This document shows, in pieces, positions 1 to 10,900 of a DNA stretch of 64,000 nucleotides (its first letter is position 1; every line of letters begins with the position of its first letter). The stretch is from Otis tarda (lineage: Eukaryota > Chordata > Aves > Otidiformes > Otididae). The position numbers and the translations under genes are program-made. The notes under the pieces are model-generated. The model searched no databases. It was not told the origin of the DNA and saw nothing but the letters and a program-made list of their open reading frames with translations. The stretch spans positions 54,451,001 through 54,515,000 of the forward strand of contig CM048552.1 of assembly GCA_026413225.1 (NCBI GenBank), written 5' to 3'.

Positions 1-701
1 AATAAAATTAATTTATTCTAGCCAAAATTTCCACATTTAATAGTATTTCAAGGTACAGTTAAATCTGAATTGTATTTCAAAGCAAGAAGGAAATATACTG
101 GACAAGATTTTGTTTTTCACCTGTTGCAGAAATAGTCTGGCAAAGATAACCAGTATTATAAACTGTGCCTCTCTGTACCTTTTTATTAAGGCATTTCATA
201 AAGAGTGGTCGTTTGAAAATTTTTCAAAGATACCTGTGGATTATAGCTATTAAAACATTTGTCAGTACTTGATGTGTAGGAAACTGAGTACCAGAATGGA
301 TGACAGCTGTACGGTTTTAAAATGTAATTTGCAATGTAAGATACATATTTTGGAATGTTTCTTCTTCAGTAGAGCCTGAAACCCGGAAAAGATTTTTAGA
401 AAAAGAGATTGTGTGTGGTAGTGGTGTTTAGCAACGGAAGGTGAGCAAGGAGGGAAGTAAAAGACACATTATGCTTTCCGGTTTTCAGTCTTCTGTTATA
501 GTGTATTTTTCTAGGTTTACTTGCAGTCAAATCAGTTAGAGCATGTGTAATGCCATGGTTAGCAAAGAAGGACCTGATGCATTTTAATTGGTTAATGAGG
601 TATGGAATTGACATGTCATATAATTTGAAGAATCCAGTTAATGCCACCTGCTTTTTCTTATGTAAAATCCAAAATACTATGTATTACTCAGCACTTCACA
701 G
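1..701 (+). other. Non-coding flank, probably ATF7IP intron
   Basis: AT-rich sequence with no recognisable exon. The short frames here have no coding character. I assign it to an ATF7IP intron because the ATF7IP 5' part must lie to the left of the window. Confidence 0.5.
692..701 (+). promoter_or_regulatory. Candidate splice acceptor of the Crypton exon
   Basis: The sequence ends in ttcacag just inside the open frame. Using it gives a phase-0 exon start (CTC TCA GAA). The first visible downstream ATF7IP exon at 15476 also starts in phase 0, so an upstream ATF7IP exon could splice to either. Two other AGs are possible: one ending at 691 (phase 2) and one ending at 708 (phase 1). The pyrimidine tract is weak. 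This is inference. Confidence 0.4.
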
Positions 702-2231
702 CTCTCAGAACATAAAGTAGTTCGCTATGTGCCGTATACCTGTGGCATATTTGATGGTACAACTTTGATCAATTGTTTCGAAAAGCAGTTGAAACAGGAA
801 GAGACTTCATCAGAAAATAAAGAAGCGGTAGAAGCAGCACAGATGAATTTTAACTTCCCCAAGGATGTCCTCTTTGGCTTGGAGGAAGAGGAAGAGGATG
901 CTAAGAGCATCAAAAACACCCACAAGCAGACTGGCTGGGCAGCTAACCTATTAAAACAATGGCTGACTAAAAATGGCAAGGATCCTAGCTTTGAATTGGT
1001 CCCAGTAAGCGAACTCAATGATATCTTAAGAGAGTTTTATTACACAATAAGGAATCATGATGGAAATACCTACAGTGTGGCAAGCTACAAGTCAATGCGT
1101 GCTGGCTTAAACCGGCATCTCAAAATGCCACCTTATAATCGTCAGATTTGCTTAATGAAGGACAAAGAGTTTGCTAGTGCAAACATGGTATTTGTGAGCG
1201 TGTTGAAGATGCTGCGCATGCAGGGAAAGGATGAGACTCACCACCATCCTCCTATAGCTGCCGAGGACTTGCGTAAGATTAAACAATCTGGTGTGCTGGG
1301 TTTGCACAGTCCACTGGCACTCGTCAACAAGGTGTGGTTTGATTTGCAGTTGCATTTTGCCAAACGAGGGAGGGAAATTTTAAGAGATCTTGCTCCGGAT
1401 GCTTTTGTTGTTGAGAAGGACAAGAACGGGCGTCGATATGCTATGTTTAGGTATCCTGGCAAAGGAAAAAATGGAGAAGATCCTCATAAAATGGGTAAAA
1501 TGTATGATATACCAGGGGACCCGAACTGTCCTGTTTTTTCCTTGGAGCTTTATTTGTCCAAGCTGCCTCCGGAGCCCCCTGCCTTTTACCTACATCCTTT
1601 AAAGCTAACGTCAGAGCAAATGCAAGAACAGCCTGTCTGGTACAAAAGAGAACCAATGGGGGTGAACTACTTAGGTACCATGATGCCCAGGATAAGTGTG
1701 GCAGCCAGGCTCTCTCAGCGATATACCAATCATTCTCTCCGAACTACCACCATCCAGCTACTGTGTGAAGCAGGACTGGGGCCTAGAGAAATAATGGCCG
1801 TGACAGGCCATCGCTCTGAGTCTGCTATTAGGCACTACTGGGGAGCTGCGGAAGTTCGCTACAGGGCTTGGTCAGATATAATGGAGAATAATGCCCCCAA
1901 TTACCTATATAGCAAGATCCCAAATGAAGCGATAAAAGAATCACTGTCTGGTGCCTCCAGCTCTTCTATAAACCGTGTTGTTCTAGAACAAAGCAAAATT
2001 TTATTCCCTAAGAAATCTGTGTTGCCACCCAGCACTAATTCAGTTACTTTAGTCCCTGAGGGACACCCAGCTCTGAATTCCAAAAGCCCTGTCCTATCGA
2101 ACCATGGTTCTTCCAAGGTGTTTCTCCCCAAGAACATGGCCGGTGGGAGCCTAACTGCTGGTCCGCTTCAAGGCTGTTGTAACAAACCTGTCTTTATAAA
2201 GCGTGTGATAAAACAAGAACCAATGACTTGA
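702..2231 (+). CDS. Crypton-derived tyrosine recombinase (DUF3504-like), probable 3'-terminal coding exon
   Basis: An uninterrupted frame of about 500 codons, open from 666 to the TGA at 2229-2231. Counting from the GTG codon at 729, residues about 68-200 look like the helical core-binding part of a Crypton/DUF3504 recombinase. Residues about 200-375 are the catalytic domain. Visible catalytic residues are R213 (in AKRGREIL, codon 1365), H335 and R338 (in NHSLRTT, codons 1731 and 1740), H361 (TGHRS, codon 1809) and nucleophile Y370 (IRHYWG, codon 1836). The Ser-rich tail ends in a VIKQEP motif, a SUMOylation-type consensus. An acidic stretch (LEEEEED) lies near residue 51. No in-frame ATG exists before 843 (M39), yet the codons upstream read like protein. 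I therefore place the exon start after a candidate acceptor (cacttcacag, ending at 701), which gives phase 0. Crypton recombinases cut and rejoin DNA through a tyrosine; known domesticated relatives are KCTD1, KIAA1958, the ZMYM2/3/4 group and QRICH1. It could be an ATF7IP alternative last exon, a separate gene, or a surviving mobile copy. Confidence 0.85.
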   Translation, partial: LSEHKVVRYVPYTCGIFDGTTLINCFEKQLKQEETSSENKEAVEAAQMNFNFPKDVLFGLEEEEEDAKSIKNTHKQTGWAANLLKQWLTKNGKDPSFELVPVSELNDILREFYYTIRNHDGNTYSVASYKSMRAGLNRHLKMPPYNRQICLMKDKEFASANMVFVSVLKMLRMQGKDETHHHPPIAAEDLRKIKQSGVLGLHSPLALVNKVWFDLQLHFAKRGREILRDLAPDAFVVEKDKNGRRYAMFRYPGKGKNGEDPHKMGKMYDIPGDPNCPVFSLELYLSKLPPEPPAFYLHPLKLTSEQMQEQPVWYKREPMGVNYLGTMMPRISVAARLSQRYTNHSLRTTTIQLLCEAGLGPREIMAVTGHRSESAIRHYWGAAEVRYRAWSDIMENNAPNYLYSKIPNEAIKESLSGASSSSINRVVLEQSKILFPKKSVLPPSTNSVTLVPEGHPALNSKSPVLSNHGSSKVFLPKNMAGGSLTAGPLQGCCNKPVFIKRVIKQEPMT

Positions 2232-2607
2232 TGCTTCTGTAATGGAACTGGTTTCAAATGAATTGCTAAAATGGAAAAATTGTCAGATTTGTTTTTTCCC
2301 TTGGTCTACTAAGAAAATTTCTTATGGTCTAGGTCAGCAAGAAGTATCCTGTTCGCACTCGTGAAGTGAGCTATGGAACAGAAACTTAAACAGAGCAGGG
2401 CTTGGAGTTTGTATGACTTTCTTTGGCAGCTGGGACTTTTTTAAGTGACTGAGCAGAGCTATTTTTAAAAAAAATGAAAGGGAAATATTGATTTCCACTT
2501 AGCTGAAGAGCTATGCTTTCTTCACTAAGTGCATGGCTCTTATATTTTGTGAAGAGTGTATTTATTATACCATTTTGTGCCTGCTGGCACTAATGTAGCA
2601 TCTTACA

Positions 2608-2613
2608 AATAAA
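2608..2613 (+). terminator. Poly(A) signal AATAAA after the Crypton frame
   Basis: A canonical AATAAA lies about 377 bases after the TGA stop. This is a suitable distance for a short 3' UTR and supports the frame being the last exon of a transcript. Such hexamers are frequent in AT-rich DNA, so alone it proves little. Confidence 0.5.
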
Positions 2614-4960
2614 ATACTTGATTACTGAAGAGCACAGAGAAAGTAGAAGCTGAATGAAATAGACACAGGTATACTACAAATACATACATATACATGAAAA
2701 CACCTGGAATTGCTTGACCACTGTCACCCACTCTGTTCAAATTGTTATTGGACCTACCAGAGGACTGTGCCTTTTTTTTTTTTTTTCCTTCTTTTTAAAC
2801 ATTCTTCTAAATTTATTTTCTCTGTGAGTTACAGATTTGTATTGCAGGTCTTTCGTTTTCCTGTTTAATATTTCTGACTAAGATTTCAGTCATTCTGTTC
2901 TCCGAAGGCACTGTTTGATACAAATGATATTAAAATTGGCATCTCTTCAGTTGTGCATTAAATGGGGAAAACATTCTCAAAAGAGTTGAGAACAGGGTTG
3001 TTGCTTAAATGGCAAGTAATGAGAGTTGAAGTGTTGTCTCTGTATGTGCTTATCTTTTGAGAGATTTTTTGTCTTTCCTCTCACCTGCCCTGTGTATTTC
3101 ACATTGTCTTTGCAGTATAGTCTTTGTCAGTAAGGTAAAATTCATAGGAAGCACATTCTGTTCTTCCCCACCAAACCCTATCCAAATATTAATTTTGGTT
3201 TTAACTTCTGTAGCTTAGTTCACTATAATAGACTGACTATGTCTTTACATTTTTCCATAGGAGATTTATACAGGTTAGAAATTCTCAGGATAGTGGATGT
3301 GAATTTTGTCAGAGAAATTAAATTGTAGTTTAAAAGGCTCTTGAGTGAAGAAGAACTACAAATTAGGAGGGCTAGTCACGGTTCATTTTTAATGAATCAC
3401 ACTTGAGAACCTAGCTCATGGTTTGTCTCTGCTATTCTATGCCATGATTTTCATCAGAGATTCTGGCAATGAAGAGATCTTCCTGTAAATAAAAATGGAA
3501 AACTGGTCATCACATCACAAATTATAGTAGATCTACTTTGGAAGAAGAAACAGTGTAGCATTTAAAAGTATTTTCCATTATATTAAGTGAATGAAATAAG
3601 AATGATTTTGTCCTTTTGAAATGCATGTGTATATGTGTGTACACACACGCTCACAAACGCCCCGTTTGTCGCACTAAGAACTTCACTGGAAGTGTTTATG
3701 TTGCTCAGCAGTGGACAAAATAGAGAAAAATCCACTCTGAAATAACAAATTGACCATTATAAACTCTTAATTCTGTGAAGAGCTTCCTTGCTGGGAATGG
3801 CTTTCAGTTATTGAATGAGATTTATGACTTTATTGTAGTCTGAACAGAGGACTTGATGCCTGAACTTTGGAGTTTTTATCTTGGCTGATAATGTTTTCCT
3901 TTGTGGCCTTGGGTAGGTTATTCATACTTCCTGCATCAATATTCCAAAGTGTAAGACCAGGGTAGAGTGTTCCATTTTCTGATGGATTATGTTAAAGATT
4001 AAAAGATTTTGAAAGTCCTATATTCATACTACATACTGTGTTTACAGTCACTTTTATTTGTTCTTGTTATAATGATTGAGCTGGTTGATTAGATATAATT
4101 GTAAATATAAAAATTATTTCTGCACAATCCTACCCTTCCTTAGTCGCAGCATTAACTTACAACATCAATGACTAGAGGAAGGAAATCATGGATTCAGGAT
4201 TATCGTTTTGTCAAGCCTAGAGTAAATCGAATGCAAATGGCGAAGAAAGTAATGCTTTCTAATGGTTAGAAAGAAGAAAAATTGAAAAACAAAGGGCAAA
4301 CAATTCTCAAAATGCAGGAGAACTGTGCAGTAACTTATTTTAGAGTAACATAGACTTCCAAATTTTAGGGATCCATAGAATTCATAATTCAGCGTGAATT
4401 GCAAATTTAATTTCTTCTTTGAAAAGATTTACTCTAAACTTTCACCAAGATGGGTATGGGGTTTTTTGTTCCCTGCCCCCCCAAAATATTCCTGTCTTTG
4501 TCTCAGGCAGTTGCTCGTTCCAGCATACTGACTTTGAACATTTATCCTGCAGAAACAAGAAAAGTCTGTTGCCAGGAGATTATTCTTTTTTGTTCCCCCT
4601 TGCTGCATACTGTGGTCATACTGACCACACGCCCTGCTCTGATCCTTACTGCATCTGGGTAACTTGCTGTAACGCCATATTGCTGATTGTTTCATTCCTT
4701 AACACAAATCTAGTTGGTAATTTAAATTGAAAAGGGGACTGTTTTGACCAATCTGGGCACAACTCTGATTCTTTTTAATTATCGTTTGACTTCTAACTTA
4801 ACTTACATTCTGTTGGTTCATAATTGGGTATTTTTGGCTTCTCATTTGTTTAATTCTGTTGGCACCAACAATACAGTGTCCTCTTTACTACCTTCAGTTT
4901 GAACCTGATACTTCAAAGCTACTGACTGCAGTATTACTAGCTTTTTATTTTTCTGTGCAT

Positions 4961-4996
4961 ACTGGTTTCAGCTGGGATCGGGGTTAAACCACAACA
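4961..4996 (+). mobile_element. Relic of an avian LTR reduced to its two ends
   Basis: The left part (ctggtttcagctgggat) matches the start of the bird LTR type also seen at 48504. The right part (ggggttaaaccacaaca) matches its end. The roughly 550 internal bases are absent. This is read as an old solo LTR with a large internal deletion, and chance similarity is possible because each piece is short. Confidence 0.45.
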
Positions 4997-7900
4997 GTAT
5001 GGGATAATTTTTTTTTGACAATGAGAAAAACCATTCCTGGTTTGGGCTGGAAGTATTATTGCTTCACAGGAGCTGGAATCGGTGTTCACTAAGCTAATAT
5101 TTGAATTAATTCTAATTAATAGAATATATTTGTAACCTTCCAGAACTGAAAAAGCTTTCTCCTGTTTCCTCTCCCACCCAAAGTGTTAAATCAGTCTTTC
5201 CTACATGTATTTCCTTTCTAGAAAAGCTGAAGTAGGCAAACAGAAGTGTTTTGCTGCTTTTGTAAAGTCAGCTTTGGCTATATGTACAGTAATATGGGGA
5301 GCAGGGGATATTTTTTATTTTTTTTATTTATTTTTTTTTCCTAACTGAGATAAGTCAATTCTGGTCATTGCACACAGGTTATGCTGTGTGAACATCATTA
5401 ATTCTGTCAAAATTGACATTAATTGGACTCCTCGGTGGCAGTATCAGCAGAGAACATCAAACGGCAGGATAACTAAGGTGGTTTGGGTTTTTTTCTTTCC
5501 ATTCTAAGTGAAGCATGTTGGTAAACCAGCAGGTTAAGTACAGTTTGTTTGTCTAAACTTTAAATTTAGACTTTGACTGTAAACTTAATACAAAATGGTT
5601 AATCATCATTTAAAATTCACTTTAGAAATCTGAATATAACAAAAATACTCTGAAAGAAATTTATCATCTGTCATTCTTGAATTTTCTAATTAGATCTTTT
5701 CCTAAAATAAGACTATTTCATTACAGTTGCAAAAAAAAAAAAAGAAAAACAGCACTTAGCCTTAACCAAGTCAACTAAACTATTTTTTTTTTTAATTACT
5801 GCAATGTCACTGATTAAATTCCATTCCCCTTGATGGAGATGACTCTGAAAACAGTTAGGAATGACTGGAACCTTATATAATACATCCATATATTTAGTTT
5901 GGCATCTCATTTTCATAGTGAAGCTTTGTTACTGGTGCTGTGAATCTAGAACTTGTTTTCTCTGCTTTTTCCTGATAAGTTTGGAAATCTCTGCTGTTAC
6001 TTCAAGGAGTATCCTAATTACTTTTTATGAAGTTGGCACAGTACCTTAGAGGATTTTTTTTAATTTATTCTTTTATTCCTATTTATGTAATTCATCCTCA
6101 CTGTAACTGAGAAGGGAAATGCACCTTCACTGTGCACCCTGAAGAGCTCCATTGTGCACAATGTCAAATACCTGAAGGCATTGGAAGGATGCTTTGCAGT
6201 AGAACATGTTCTTGGCTTTGTTGTGTTTTTAGTCTGCCGCATCTCTTTTTGGTTATCTTGAACTATACAGCTTCTCAATAGTTGCGTACTGTTCAGGTCA
6301 GTATAGACAAAGTTTTCAGTAAGCAGCCTGGACATATGATTTTGTTGTATGACTGCCTCTCCTTTTTCAGCATTCCTCCACTTCTTGCTCCAAAAGGAAT
6401 GGCCACAGGGATGTGGGAGGGGGGCATCTTACTATGTTTGTATTAGTCTCTCAACTTCAACTTTTTCCTGCGTACACAGAAACGTAAGGGTTGCTATTCA
6501 GTCCCAGTCATTTTACCAATGGCTGTTCCAGTGCTTCAGATCCTAGAGTTGCATTTCTGAAGATGTAACAAGCACTTTTAATGTATTAGGCTAAGTATTA
6601 TTGTTACAGAGGCAAAGATGTTTTTAATTATATAACAAATCTTTAGAATGGTTTTTAAGTATTTTATTATGAATCTCCATTATAGATACAGGATTTATAT
6701 ATATAATATATATAAATATAGCTATGGTATACTGAGGGAATCTATGAAAGTAGCTTTTGTTATGTTGTGACACAAAATAGCAGTGAACAAATTTGAATGG
6801 GGTTGGCATGATATCAATCTGTTCAAGAATGATTACTTTACATTTATTAAAACTCCAGGTCAGGTGGATAGTCTCTTCTTCCCTGTTCCCCACTCCAGGT
6901 GCACCTTATCTTATGAAGTAAATCTTTTTTTGGTCTAAATTTCACCTGTGGCTTTTCACCTTTCCAGATAATATTAGGTTTTTCTAAAAAAAAAAAAATA
7001 AAAAAAATTCACCAGTGTCCTATCCATTTCCCATTGTTTCTGACATGCCTTGATTTGTTTGGTTGAACTACAGTTTAATTTAAGCTATTTTGCTGACTAT
7101 TGGAATTTCTTCTGGTGAAATGTTAATAAAGAATATTTATAACTCCTAGCCCTTTACTTTGCAATGTGTAACAAACTTTGTGAATGTCTGTTGGGAAACA
7201 ATGTGAGCAAAGTGGATATGTCAGCTTACAATTTATAAGCAACTATTAATTCTATGTTGTTGAAGCGTTATTGATGAATATGTTTCCTTGCATTTCATGG
7301 TTTTATCACTGAAAATAAACACACATAATTATATATGTAAAATGAGATACTTGATTTTTGTCTCTGACCCTCGGGTTGTGTTTGTGCTGTTTAAAATGTA
7401 ACTAGCTCTCATCTGTGAGGTGGAACCCTTAGCTGACACTAATTAGAAATCTAAATTATGAAGATATTAGAGGACAGTTTAAAAGTCATACAAGAATGGA
7501 TTCATTTGAATTTTTTCCTTACAACAACCACACAATTCAGCTACCTGATGTCCTGTTGGGAATTTTTCAGATGATTTTGTAAAATTCATTTTGTGAAGTG
7601 ATTTGTCTTTCCCTGCAACCATAGCTGTGTTACTTAAACCATCCTCAGTTACTGAGAGCAGCTTTCAATAAGCAAATATACTCGTGTTTTGTAGGCTCCA
7701 GTTTGACATTTTGGGCCAAAAAATTGAGAGGAGTACTAAAACAATCTTAATTGATTATGTCATTACACCAGACATGGATAACAGCTTTTAAAAGCTATAC
7801 TAAGCTAATCTGAAAAGTACTATAAATAAAATATACTTACTGATTAATAAGATGATCTTCCATCATCCAAGATGACCATCCCGCATAATAGTCTTGGGAA

Positions 7901-10900
7901 ACTGTCAGTGGACTTTGGGGAAACAAGGTTGATGTTTCACCTTAAAAAGAGTTAAGAACCAGTAAAGAGGCATGTGTGTGCATGCATGTTATGTGTTTAT
8001 TATATACCCTTTTAACTCTCTGATTAAGGAAAAACAAAATCACAGCAGTAGAAAAATACTTTAAGCATCGTGTCAAGTGTTCCTATATGGCTTTTAGTTG
8101 GAATTATGGTTGCTAGTGCCTAAAACCAGCGTTTCTGGCAACTGGTCTCTGAGATGGCCTTCTCAATTTATGATTCCCATTAGTAAGGGTGGCAGAGCCA
8201 ACATGTACTCTTTGCACCAAAGAAGTGAGAGGGTATATAATACAGAGGGGTTACTAAGACTGGTTGTTCATTTTCTCCATGCTTGCATTGTTCTTGTTCT
8301 GTAGGAAGTGTTGCACAGTACCGATTAAGGGTAAGGGGAACACAGCAATGTTGTAAATGCAGTAAGTAAAATGTCTGTTAATAGTGTTTGAGTATTATAC
8401 AAGTGTGCAACCCCACACTATCAAAACATCTATGATTCTATGTATTACAGCCCTGTGAAATTTTGTTTGCGCAAACTGTGATCTCGGTAACCTGCTGACT
8501 TTATTGCATTTTCACTTTCATTTTTATCTTGGTAAGAGATGACACATACATTTGGTATCTGGTCAAATAAATTTTCTTGACAGCTTTGCAAGGCTGGAAT
8601 AATTACTTCCATTTTGTAGGAGTTACTGCATTGGAAAAAATAGCTCTTAAGGAATAAGTCTGACACTGAAGCAGTTAGTGACTGAAATATGCTCAAAAAT
8701 ATATTTAAAAAATTTTCACAGCTGCTTAGACTGCTTGAAATCTGTAGTTTTGTATATGGATGACTAAAGCAGTAATATGGGCCTTACAATTATGCATACA
8801 AACACAGTATCGGCACCCTCCCCACACACACCATGTTCCCAAAACATATTTTTAACATTGCTCCCCATAATTTAAGATTGATTTTGCTATTATATAACGC
8901 CTTGGTGCGTCTTGTATGATTGTGGTGGTGTGATGCTTCATGGAGTGTCTGTTTTGCAACCCCCAGAATTTTTTCTGTTTTGTTACTGTGGAAACTTTCT
9001 AATAAAATTGTCTGCACTGTGTCAGCGTGCCACACATAATCTTCAGAATTTTGATCTCTACTACTCTGAAATTAATTTTTATTTTGCACTTTATATTTTT
9101 TGTGATCGTTGCAGTTTTTTTCCCTTCTTTTTTCACTTTTACACTTGAAAGGAACTGAAATATTCCTTTATGAAAAGCAGGTGGCATTATAATGCTTTGT
9201 TATTGCTATGTGATGAACTGAACCGTGGCGTTATATAACACCAAAACCTTTTTTTTAATATCATATATATCATAGAGAACTGCATATTCAGAACTTTCTT
9301 CAAAATACCAACATTTGCCTTTTTGTTTTTCATGTGATACAACACATGTGCATGTTGGTATGTGTATGTTTGCCGTTTTATAAAATGATGTAACAGGTAA
9401 CATTTTCTGTTCAGTTTAAGTTTTAGAGATTTATTTCCCAATTTTCTTCAGTAGTTTGACATTGACATATATATATATGCTGTGATATTCTAATGCCTTC
9501 TTTTCATGTTAAATTTCATAATTGCCATTGTGGTGGAAGATACCTCCTTTTCTCAACATTGTATCTACTATATGTGCTTTGGCCTTTAAATTCAGTCTCC
9601 TTCCTTGTATTTGTTTTCTTCAAGGAACTGGAATAACTTTTTTCTTCCCTGCTTCTCCTCGCCCCCCTTTTTTTTTTTTTTTTTTCTTTTCAAAGTTGTG
9701 AATTATGAATCAACCTAATTTGCAACAGTGCTGATCTGAAAAAGTTGCTGGATAGGAAAGCTAAGGCAATATTCTTTCTCCTGCTACAGTGTTTTTTACA
9801 ACCATATGAAATAGTCTCAGAATGGAAGATGGAGCGTGGCACTTGAGATAGTAGGCTGTCTCAATGTTTCTGCTTTTCCAGAGGTGGATGAGGAAACTGC
9901 TTCAGAATCACTTCAACACTAGAGACAGCCCTGCATTTTATTGCGAGGCTGAGGCCTTTCTGATTTCCCCTTACTAATTTACTGTTGACTAGTGTGTAGG
10001 TTTATTTTTAGATATTGCAGTCAATGGGATGTAATTACAGTCTTCCAAAAGAAGAAAGAATGTTCTTAATCATAAAACATTTACATTGCTTTTATTGCAA
10101 ATCTTAATTCTGACTTCAGATTCAGGTGACCCTGTTTGCTGTCTTTATACCTTTTTAACAAGTTCCAGGATTTTTATTCCTTCTAAGGACTCTTTGTATT
10201 TCTTTTTAAAATTTCTATAATATACGTATGGCACTGGTTCTAGAAAGTCACTGTATAGGTTTTTTCTTTCTCGAGGAAAACTGTATTATTGCTGTTTTTT
10301 CCTAGCACTTCTCCCCATAGGTACGTCTTTTTTTGTCAGTACATCTATTTCTCAGTACTTTCTTTAATTGTTAAAAAGACTTTTGTGGTCTTGATAGGAA
10401 GAAGCCAATGCTGTTATAGTATCTGCAGTGGAAAGCATGAAATTCTGAGTATAGGTGACTTACAATCCTTTGTAGAAATCCCTGAATTGAGGTGTAATTA
10501 CTGTAATGTGAATAGACAAAGTCTGTTTCTAGTAGTTTTCATGGTAAAAGAAACCTGAAAATGTTACTCAAAAGAATCAGTACTGTAGATTGCTTCTCAT
10601 GAAAAGTTTTGCAGCTAGTATAATACTTAGAAATATTTTTAATAATTTAAGTGAGGAAAATATACAAATCTGAGTAGTTGCATTCATTTTATACATACTT
10701 TTCATTATTTTATCTTCCATATGCACTATAAAACAGTTTATGCTTAACTAAGTGAGTGATGTTTAGACAAGGTTATGACTTAACCTCTGTTTCAGGGCTT
10801 ACCAGGTTTCATGCAGATATTTGAAAGGGATGAGGATTTACTCTTTTGGGTTTGCCCCTCTTCTAGGGTCTTTCAGCTGCTGCTTTCACAAGTTATGTGC

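Noticed and set aside
725-1018. Open frame on the - strand over the Crypton exon
   Set aside because: Antisense shadow of the recombinase frame, Ser-rich because the + strand encodes acidic codons.
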